Assembly (NCBI GenBank): GCA_003451645.1 | Contig: DMER01000224.1 | Coordinates: 5,575 to 12,241 of the forward strand | DNA from: Alphaproteobacteria bacterium | GTDB lineage: Bacteria > Pseudomonadota > Alphaproteobacteria > Micropepsales > Micropepsaceae | DNA length: 6,667 nucleotides | Reading direction: 5' to 3' | Shown here: positions 1 to 5,016 of the stretch, piece by piece | Layout of the letters: each line of letters opens with the position of its first letter | Position numbering within the stretch: the first letter of the stretch is position 1 | Program-made: the position numbers and the translations under genes | Notes under the pieces: generated by a model | Database searches by the model: none | Told to the model about the DNA's origin: nothing | What the model saw: only the letters and a program-made list of their open reading frames with translations

Positions 1-169
1 CGCCTTTGCCCCCCGTGAAGCGGCCCGCCGCGATCGCGCGCTCAAGGCCACCCTTCATCTTTTTGTCGAGTTGCGCCGCCAAGCCTTTGAGCTTGGTGTC
101 CTCAGGCATCACAATGGCATAGGTTCCGCCATCCGGCTGTGCCGGCTTGCCAAACATCACTTGTATCAT
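1..169 (-). CDS. pepA: Leucyl aminopeptidase, N-terminal fragment (gene continues beyond the window's left edge)
   Basis: Reading the minus strand from an ATG at 169-167 gives about 56 residues with no stop, beginning MIQVMFGKPAQPDGG and continuing through GLAAQLDKKMKGGLERA to AAGRFTGGKG at the window edge. This matches the N-terminal, non-catalytic domain of family M17 leucyl aminopeptidases, in which a short beta strand is followed by a 'LD...KGAL..A...G.F.GK.G' stretch. The metal-binding catalytic domain lies outside the window, so activity cannot be judged. The family consists of cytosolic, metal-dependent exopeptidases that remove N-terminal residues in peptide turnover. The start is supported by AAGGGG six bases upstream (plus-strand 176-181). 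The gene is divergent from lptF, an arrangement I recall from many Alphaproteobacteria. The family call is fairly secure despite the short fragment; the specific symbol is less so. Confidence 0.8.
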   Translation of the reverse strand, partial: MIQVMFGKPAQPDGGTYAIVMPEDTKLKGLAAQLDKKMKGGLERAIAAGRFTGGKG

Positions 170-179
170 ACTGGGCCCC

Positions 180-207
180 TTGACGACTTTGAGTTTGTTG
201 TTGTGAT
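180..207 (+). promoter_or_regulatory. Candidate promoter for lptF (weak)
   Basis: TTGACG at 180-185 matches the -35 element typical of alphaproteobacterial housekeeping promoters. Sixteen bases later lies TGTGAT (202-207), which keeps four of six bases of the TATAAT -10 consensus. If used, it would give lptF a leader of roughly 215-220 nt containing the inverted repeat at 232-256. The -10 match is poor and the -35 box overlaps the pepA ribosome binding site. A weaker alternative is TTGCTT (286-291) with CATAGG (309-314), 17 bases apart. No convincing pepA promoter was found on the other strand. Confidence 0.25.
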
Positions 208-231
208 CGCAACCCTGGCAATTCCGGCGGC

Positions 232-256
232 GCGAAGCTGCAGATCGCTGCTTCGC
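232..256. repeat. Inverted repeat / potential hairpin in the pepA-lptF divergent region
   Basis: GCGAAGC (232-238) and GCTTCGC (250-256) are perfect inverted copies of 7 bases separated by 11 bases. The same stretch can also fold as GCGAA/TTCGC (232-236 with 252-256), a 3-base bulge, then GCAG/CTGC (240-243 with 248-251) closed by an ATCG tetraloop. Neither strand has a T-run after it, so it is not an intrinsic terminator. Its place between two divergent genes allows a protein-binding site or a leader structure; which of these, if either, cannot be told from sequence. Confidence 0.45.
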
Positions 257-432
257 AAAGGCACAGGAAACGCGTTAGACTGCGCTTGCTTGGCTGGTTG
301 CGCCAGAGCATAGGTTGTAGCCCCGATTGGCCAGCTTTGGAAAGGGGGGCGATCCGCTGCACGCGCACAGGGCTGCGCCGTGGAGCTAAGCCCGCGCTCT
401 GGCGAGCCACGACGACCATCGCAAAGGTTCGA

Positions 433-1557
433 ATGAACAGCGTATCTCGGTACATCCTCAATCAGGCGAGCTGGCCCGTCGTGGCCTTCACCTTTGTTTT
501 TGCGGGCGTGGTGTGGCTTAGCCAATCGCTGCGGATGCTCGACCTCGTTATCAACCAGGGTCAGACCGCGCTGATTTTCCTCTACTTGACGCTGCTGTCT
601 TTGCCCGGCTTGCTGTCGCTGATCCTGCCCTTCGCGATCTTCTGCGGCGTGCTCTACGCCCTGAACCGCCTCTATCTGGAGAGCGAGCTGGTGGTGCTGT
701 CGGCGGCCGGGTATTCGCGCTGGGCCATTGCCTCGCCCGTCATGATCATGTGCCTGGCTTGTGTTGCAATCTCTTACCTGCTGAACTTGTTCCTGATGCC
801 GCTCGGCATGCGGGAGGTCAAGGACCGCGTCTTTGAGATCCGGGCCGACCTGATCAATACCTTCATCAAAGAGGGAGCGTTCACGACGCCGATCAAGGGC
901 CTGACGGTCTATGTGGGGGAGCGCTCCAGCGGCGAGATCAGGGGCCTCTTGGTCCATGACGCCCGTAAAGAGAAAAACGTCGTCACCTATCTGGCGCAGA
1001 AGGGCGTTCTGGCTAATACGCCGGAGGGGCCCCGGCTCATCATGTTCAATGGCAACATCCAATGGCGGGACAGTGGCCCGCATGGCCTGAAGATCCTCAA
1101 TTTCGACAAGTACACCTTCGATCTGGGCCAATTGGACAAACAGCGCACTGCGTCTCAGCGGGAGTCGAGTGAGCGGTATCTGTCAGAGTTGTTGTATCCA
1201 ACAGGCAATGTCTCGGACAAAGAGCGCAGGCGCTTCTTTGCCGACGCGCATGAGCGATTGTCAGCCCCGCTCTACTGTCTAGTATTTGGCCTCATTGGCG
1301 TCTTGGCGGTGATCGGAGGCAAGTTCGACCGGCGCGGTTATGCAGGAAGGGTAGCAATTGCCATCGTTGCGGTTCTTGCGGCGCGCTTGCCAGCCTTTGG
1401 CCTTTTGTCGGTGGTGCGCAGTTCGTCGGATGCGTGGCCGCTTCTCTATGTATGGCCGCTCTTGTGGATCGCGGCGCTTTTCTACTACACGGTTGGCGCC
1501 CGGTTTCAGCGCTGGCCCGCTCCCGCCTCTGCCACACCCGCAGCCGTCCCAGCGTAA
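433..1557 (+). CDS. lptF: LPS export ABC transporter permease LptF
   Basis: LptF is one of two non-identical membrane subunits of LptB2FG, which uses ATP hydrolysed by cytoplasmic LptB to pull lipopolysaccharide from the inner membrane and pass it to the LptC/LptA bridge. The 374-residue product has the family layout (LptF/LptG, formerly YjgP/YjgQ). Three N-terminal hydrophobic segments lie at about 16-36, 46-78 and 98-120, a periplasmic jellyroll at about 125-270, and three C-terminal segments at about 278-297, 305-328 and 337-356. The segment YLESELVVLSAAG (81-93) after helix 2 corresponds to the coupling helix that contacts LptB, with its conserved glutamate at 85. KEGAFTTPIKGLTVYVG in the periplasmic part is also typical. 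The ATG at 433 is chosen because homology begins there and AAAGG (423-427) sits five bases upstream. The frame stays open 49 codons further upstream, but that stretch resembles nothing in the family. The tail is rich in Ala and Pro. LptF rather than LptG is assigned from gene order and sequence. Confidence 0.95.
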   Translation: MNSVSRYILNQASWPVVAFTFVFAGVVWLSQSLRMLDLVINQGQTALIFLYLTLLSLPGLLSLILPFAIFCGVLYALNRLYLESELVVLSAAGYSRWAIASPVMIMCLACVAISYLLNLFLMPLGMREVKDRVFEIRADLINTFIKEGAFTTPIKGLTVYVGERSSGEIRGLLVHDARKEKNVVTYLAQKGVLANTPEGPRLIMFNGNIQWRDSGPHGLKILNFDKYTFDLGQLDKQRTASQRESSERYLSELLYPTGNVSDKERRRFFADAHERLSAPLYCLVFGLIGVLAVIGGKFDRRGYAGRVAIAIVAVLAARLPAFGLLSVVRSSSDAWPLLYVWPLLWIAALFYYTVGARFQRWPAPASATPAAVPA

Positions 1558-1581
1558 CACTCACCCCGGACCCGCCCTTCC

Positions 1582-2676
1582 ATGAACTGGTCTTGGACCC
1601 TGTCACGCTATTTGGCTCTTCAGTTCCTGACGAGCGTGATGATCGTTTTTGGCGGCTGCGTTGCGTTGGGTTTCATCATCGACGTGGTGGAGCTCTTCAA
1701 CCGCACGTCGGGCAAGGACAACATCGGGGTCGGCACCGTCTTCTTCATGGCGCTGTTGAAGCTGCCCAACCTGACGGAAAAGATGATGCCGTTCGCCGTC
1801 TTGTTCGGTGCCTTATGGACCTTCACCCGGCTAACGCGCAGTCAGGAGCTTGTGATTGCCCGGGCATCAGGTGTCTCGGCCTGGCAGTTCCTGGCGCCAC
1901 CCCTCGCGATCGCGCTTGTGCTCGGCGCCTTTATGACCATGGTCTACAACCCGATCGCCGCACAAATGGTCGCGCGCTATCAGCAATTGGAGGCGCGGTA
2001 TATTCGTGGCCGCCCAAGCCTTTTGGAGGTTTCGACCAACGGGCTCTGGCTGCGGCAAGGCGATGAGCCAGGTCAGTCTGTGATCCACGCCTTGCGGGTT
2101 TCGGATCAGGGCCTTCAGCTGCAAGATGTCATGATCCTAATCTATCAGGGCAAAGACCTGTTCACGGGCCGGATCGATGCCAAAAGCGCCATCCTCAGGA
2201 ACGGCTTCTGGGATCTAACCGAGGCCTGGGTCACGGCTGGAGGCCAGCCCAGCGTTTACCACCCCAAATTGCAGGTTACGACCAAGCTTACCGCCACAAC
2301 CATCCAGGAGAGTTTCGCCACACCCGATACAATTTCCTTTTGGGATTTACCGCGATTCATCGCCTTCGCCGATGCTGCGGGCTTCAAACCCACCAATCAT
2401 AGATTGCATTGGCACGCTCTGCTTGCGTCGCCGCTGCTTCTTTGCGCGATGATCTTTACAGGCGCCGCGTTTTCGCTACGGTTAGCCCGCCTTGGCGGTG
2501 CTGCCCGTTTGATTCTGATGGGCGTTTTGACAGGGTTTTTGCTTTACTTTTTCACTAATGCCTCGCAAGCGTTAGGAAAATCTGGGACTGTTCCGGTGGA
2601 GCTGGCGGCGTGGGCGCCAGCGCTGACCGCATTGTTGTTTGGGATGACGGCCGTGTTTAATCAGGAGGACGGGTGA
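1582..2676 (+). CDS. lptG: LPS export ABC transporter permease LptG
   Basis: This is the partner of LptF in the LptB2FG extractor. The 364-residue product has N-terminal membrane segments at about 14-36, 60-84 and 103-122, a periplasmic domain to about 270, and C-terminal segments at about 279-299, 308-328 and 339-358. SQELVIARASGVSAW (87-101) is the coupling helix that docks on LptB, with conserved Glu89. FWDLPRFIAFADAAGF, followed by HRLHWHALLASPLLL at the start of helix 4, is a signature I associate with alphaproteobacterial LptG, as is the NASQALGKSG stretch near the end. The gene begins 24 nt after lptF in the same frame, and no start codon lies between the lptF stop and this ATG, so the start is effectively fixed. 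I see no clear Shine-Dalgarno sequence before it (upstream bases are C-rich), which suggests translation is coupled to lptF. Confidence 0.95.
   Translation: MNWSWTLSRYLALQFLTSVMIVFGGCVALGFIIDVVELFNRTSGKDNIGVGTVFFMALLKLPNLTEKMMPFAVLFGALWTFTRLTRSQELVIARASGVSAWQFLAPPLAIALVLGAFMTMVYNPIAAQMVARYQQLEARYIRGRPSLLEVSTNGLWLRQGDEPGQSVIHALRVSDQGLQLQDVMILIYQGKDLFTGRIDAKSAILRNGFWDLTEAWVTAGGQPSVYHPKLQVTTKLTATTIQESFATPDTISFWDLPRFIAFADAAGFKPTNHRLHWHALLASPLLLCAMIFTGAAFSLRLARLGGAARLILMGVLTGFLLYFFTNASQALGKSGTVPVELAAWAPALTALLFGMTAVFNQEDG
2663..2668 (+). promoter_or_regulatory. Ribosome binding site of lptD
   Basis: AGGAGG, a full anti-16S match, lies inside the last codons of lptG and four bases before GTG 2673. 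The lptD frame carries a TAA at 2658-2660, and no ATG lies between it and the GTG. The site therefore decides a GTG start that overlaps the lptG stop (GTGA). The four-base spacing is slightly short. Confidence 0.8.
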
Positions 2677-4841
2677 CCAAGCGTATCGGCCATGTCCTTC
2701 TGGGTCTATCCGTGGTCCTGGCGGCGCCTACAAGCGCATCTGTCTTGCCACCTCAATTTGCGCAAACTGAGGTGCAGCCATCGGGCGCTACGGACAAAGA
2801 GGTCCTCTTTCGGGCCAACCAATTGAGCTATGATTCCCGCACTATGATTGTGACCGCGACAGGCGCTGTCGAGGTTACCCAAGGGGCCCGCGTCCTGACC
2901 GCTGACAGGGTCGTCTACAACCAAAGTACAGGCGTCGTCGAAGCCTTTGGCAATGTCAGCTTGGCGGATGGCGCCGGAAACGCCGTGCTGGCCAACCAAA
3001 TTACCCTCACTGATGACATGCGGGAGGGCGTGATCCAGAGCCTGACCCTTATGCTGGAGGGCAAGGGCAAGCTCGCGGCCGCGCGCGGCACGCGCGAGGG
3101 CGGCAACGTCATGACGCTCGAGAAGGCGGTCTATTCATCCTGCGAAACCTGCAAGGACCGCCCGGACGATCCGCCAGTGTGGCAGATCAAAGCCTTCAAG
3201 GTCGTCTATAACAAGGAGAAGGCGCGCGTAGAGTATGAGGACGCGTTCTTTGAAATTCTGGGCGTCCCGGTTGTCTATCTGCCTTACTTCTCGCACTCGG
3301 ACCCGGCCATCAAGCGGCAGAGCGGGTTTCTGGCACCCAATATTGGGCATTCGACCGATATCGGCTACTTCGTCGATCTTCCTTATTTCTGGGCGATTGA
3401 CCCGAGCTATGATCTGACCGCCGGGTTGATGTGGACCGAGCATGATAGCACTTTGCTCAAAACCGAATGGCGCCAGCGGCTTGACGAAGACAGTGCCTAT
3501 TCACTTCAGGGCAGCGCCACCTATACGGAACCACGGGATGAGAACGGCAATAAGGTCGCGGACAAGGCCTTCGCCAGCCACCTCTTCGGAAATGGCCGGT
3601 TTGTTCTCGATGATGTTTGGCGCTGGGGATACGATCTTCAGCTGACCTCGAGCGATACTTACCTGCGCAGATATGACATCTCAGGCCTTGACCGCCTTAC
3701 CAGTAATGTTTTTTTCGAAGGCATAAGCGGACGCTCTTATGCTGCGGTGAACGGCTGGTACTTCCAGGGCCTTAGAGAGGACGACGATCCAGGAACGACA
3801 CCACTGGTCTTGCCATTGGCTGAGCTGTCCTATGTGCCGGACGAGCCCGTCCTGGGCGGCCGGTTCCAATTGGACTTGAACCTGCTGTCGCTCTACCGGG
3901 GCGAAGGCCGCGATACGACACGCGTGTCAGCCACAGCCGATTGGCGCTTGCCCCTGACAACGTCTGACGGCCAATTGTGGACCCTTTTCGCGCAATTTCG
4001 GCAGGACGTCTATTTCACGAATGACGATGGCCCGCTCAACAATCAGGACAACACCACAGGGCGGTTCTTGCCAACTGGCGGCGTTGAATGGCGCTGGCCA
4101 TTCGTGCGCCATGATGGCGGTGACTTTCGGACCATTATCGAGCCAATTATTCAGGCGGTCATGGCGCCTTATGGCGGGAACCCGGATGAGATTCCCAATG
4201 AGGACTCGGACAGTTTTGAGTTCGACGAGACAAACCTGTTCTCGATAAACAAATTCCCAGGGCTCGACCGCTGGGAGAGCGGGCCGCGTGTCAATGCCGG
4301 CGTTCGGGCGGCGGCCTATTTCTCTGCCGACAATTTCATTGAGCTTCTGCTTGGCCAAACCTACCGCTTCAGAGAAGACGACGCATTCACGGTCGAATCG
4401 GGTCTTCGCGATCAGCAATCGGATTTCGTCGGCCGGTTTGTGTTCCAGCCTGATGAACATATCCGCCTGGTGCACCGGTTCCGTGTGGACAAGGAAGACC
4501 TGACGTTTGAACGGAACGAAGTCTTTATCGAAGCGCAAGACGACGATAATTTTGCCTTCCGCGCCACTTATGTAAACCTCAACCAAGAGGCGTTGGTTCC
4601 CGAAGCCCGGGAAGAAATCTACTTGGATGGCCGGGTTCAGATCGCAAACCATTGGTACATGAAGGCCATGGGACGGCGCGACCTCGACGAAGACAAGATG
4701 ATCGAAGCGCGCGGTGGACTTTCCTATGAGGACGAGTGTTCGGAGTTCGGGATCGACCTAAAGCGCCGCTTTACCCGCGACCGCGACATCGAACCCAACA
4801 CCTCGGTTGTGTTCACATTCAGGTTGAAGGGCGTGAATTAG
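2673..4841 (+). CDS. lptD: LPS-assembly protein LptD (outer-membrane translocon)
   Basis: LptD (formerly OstA/Imp) with lipoprotein LptE forms the outer-membrane plug-and-barrel complex that takes lipopolysaccharide from LptA and releases it to the outer leaflet. The 722-residue product starts with a signal peptide (TKRIGH, then a hydrophobic stretch), probably cut after Ala22. An LptA-like OstA beta-jellyroll follows at about 44-180. A conserved barrel entry comes next, with LPYFSHSDPAIKRQSGFLAP (about 203-222) and DLPYFWAIDPSYDLTAG. The rest, to the end, is the alternating beta-strand pattern of the barrel. PNEDSDSFEFDETNLF (508-523), then FPGLDRWESGPRV, is a block I recall as strongly conserved in alphaproteobacterial LptD. 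Only three cysteines occur: Cys157 and Cys160 (SCETC) after the jellyroll and Cys689 near the C terminus. Escherichia coli has four. The start is GTG, overlapping lptG by 4 nt, so translation is probably coupled. The last residue is Asn, not the usual aromatic of barrel proteins. Length is normal for the class. Confidence 0.96.
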   Translation: MTKRIGHVLLGLSVVLAAPTSASVLPPQFAQTEVQPSGATDKEVLFRANQLSYDSRTMIVTATGAVEVTQGARVLTADRVVYNQSTGVVEAFGNVSLADGAGNAVLANQITLTDDMREGVIQSLTLMLEGKGKLAAARGTREGGNVMTLEKAVYSSCETCKDRPDDPPVWQIKAFKVVYNKEKARVEYEDAFFEILGVPVVYLPYFSHSDPAIKRQSGFLAPNIGHSTDIGYFVDLPYFWAIDPSYDLTAGLMWTEHDSTLLKTEWRQRLDEDSAYSLQGSATYTEPRDENGNKVADKAFASHLFGNGRFVLDDVWRWGYDLQLTSSDTYLRRYDISGLDRLTSNVFFEGISGRSYAAVNGWYFQGLREDDDPGTTPLVLPLAELSYVPDEPVLGGRFQLDLNLLSLYRGEGRDTTRVSATADWRLPLTTSDGQLWTLFAQFRQDVYFTNDDGPLNNQDNTTGRFLPTGGVEWRWPFVRHDGGDFRTIIEPIIQAVMAPYGGNPDEIPNEDSDSFEFDETNLFSINKFPGLDRWESGPRVNAGVRAAAYFSADNFIELLLGQTYRFREDDAFTVESGLRDQQSDFVGRFVFQPDEHIRLVHRFRVDKEDLTFERNEVFIEAQDDDNFAFRATYVNLNQEALVPEAREEIYLDGRVQIANHWYMKAMGRRDLDEDKMIEARGGLSYEDECSEFGIDLKRRFTRDRDIEPNTSVVFTFRLKGVN

Positions 4842-4856
4842 GCCCGGAATGATCTC

Positions 4857-4881
4857 GGCGATCGCGCCCTCGGGCTTCGCC
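4857..4881 (+). other. Potential hairpin just after lptD
   Basis: GGCGA (4857-4861) can pair with TCGCC (4877-4881), and inside it GCC (4866-4868) pairs with GGC (4873-4875) around a CTCG tetraloop. It begins 15 bases after the lptD stop. What follows is A-rich rather than T-rich, so it is not a standard intrinsic terminator. It could mark or protect the 3' end of the lptFGD message, but this is only a possibility. Confidence 0.25.
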
Positions 4882-4910
4882 AAACGCAAAACTGCCTTAA
4901 ACGGCTGATA

Positions 4911-4938
4911 TTGAACCTCTTGTGGAAATGTTTATTCT
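4911..4938 (+). promoter_or_regulatory. Candidate promoter for surA-pdxA
   Basis: TTGAAC (4911-4916) and TATTCT (4933-4938) are separated by 16 bases and each keep four of six consensus bases of a housekeeping sigma-factor promoter. They lie in the most A+T-rich part of the 175-nt gap between lptD and surA. Transcription would start near 4945, giving a leader of about 70 nt. This would let surA and pdxA be expressed apart from lptFGD, though readthrough from upstream is not excluded. Confidence 0.35.
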
Positions 4939-4972
4939 GCGCCGTCAAAGACAACCACACTGAATGGCGCAA

Positions 4973-4993
4973 GGCGGGAGTATGTCCCCCGCC
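4973..4993 (+). other. GC-rich hairpin in the surA leader
   Basis: GGCGGG (4973-4978) pairs perfectly with CCCGCC (4988-4993) across a 9-base loop. It ends 11 bases before the surA ribosome binding site. No T-run follows, so it is not a terminator. Its 3' arm overlaps GCCC (4991-4994), which could instead pair with GGGC (5008-5011) over the ribosome binding site. Confidence 0.35.
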
Positions 4994-5004
4994 CGTCAAC
5001 CGGC

Positions 5005-5010
5005 AAAGGG
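5005..5010 (+). promoter_or_regulatory. Ribosome binding site of surA
   Basis: AAAGGG lies six bases before GTG 5017 and supports that codon as the start. I see no in-frame ATG from about 4924 to here. The first internal methionine (residue 20) would remove nearly all of the signal peptide. Confidence 0.6.
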
Positions 5011-5016
5011 CTTACC

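Noticed and set aside
203..313. Possible leader peptide from GTG 203 to TAG 313
   Set aside because: There is no ribosome binding site, no regulatory codon run and no terminator/antiterminator pair after it. The frame continues upstream into DNA antisense to pepA.
338..349. Strong purine tract (GGAAAGGGGGG), like a ribosome binding site
   Set aside because: No ATG, GTG or TTG follows within usable distance, so it does not start a gene that I can identify.
286..432. Upstream extension of the lptF frame by 49 codons, as a longer LptF
   Set aside because: The extension has no LptF-like sequence, while the ATG at 433 coincides with the start of family similarity and has AAAGG at good spacing.
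300..432. tRNA-like or structured RNA gene before lptF (TTCGAA near 428; a stretch resembling a D-arm on the minus strand)
   Set aside because: No cloverleaf forms: the bases around TTCGAA do not make a T-stem, and the minus-strand similarity stops after a few bases.
166..1131. Long minus-strand open frame (321 codons) opposite lptF
   Set aside because: It is antisense to a clear lptF, is rich in His/Gln/Arg as expected of a shadow frame in GC-rich DNA, and overlaps the pepA start. It shows no recognisable domain.
3927..4652. Minus-strand open frame of 241 codons opposite lptD
   Set aside because: It is fully contained in a well-supported lptD on the other strand, with no family signature and no visible ribosome binding site or operon context.
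4857..4881. Intrinsic terminator after lptD
   Set aside because: A hairpin can be drawn but no T-run follows on the coding strand, so Rho-independent termination is not supported.
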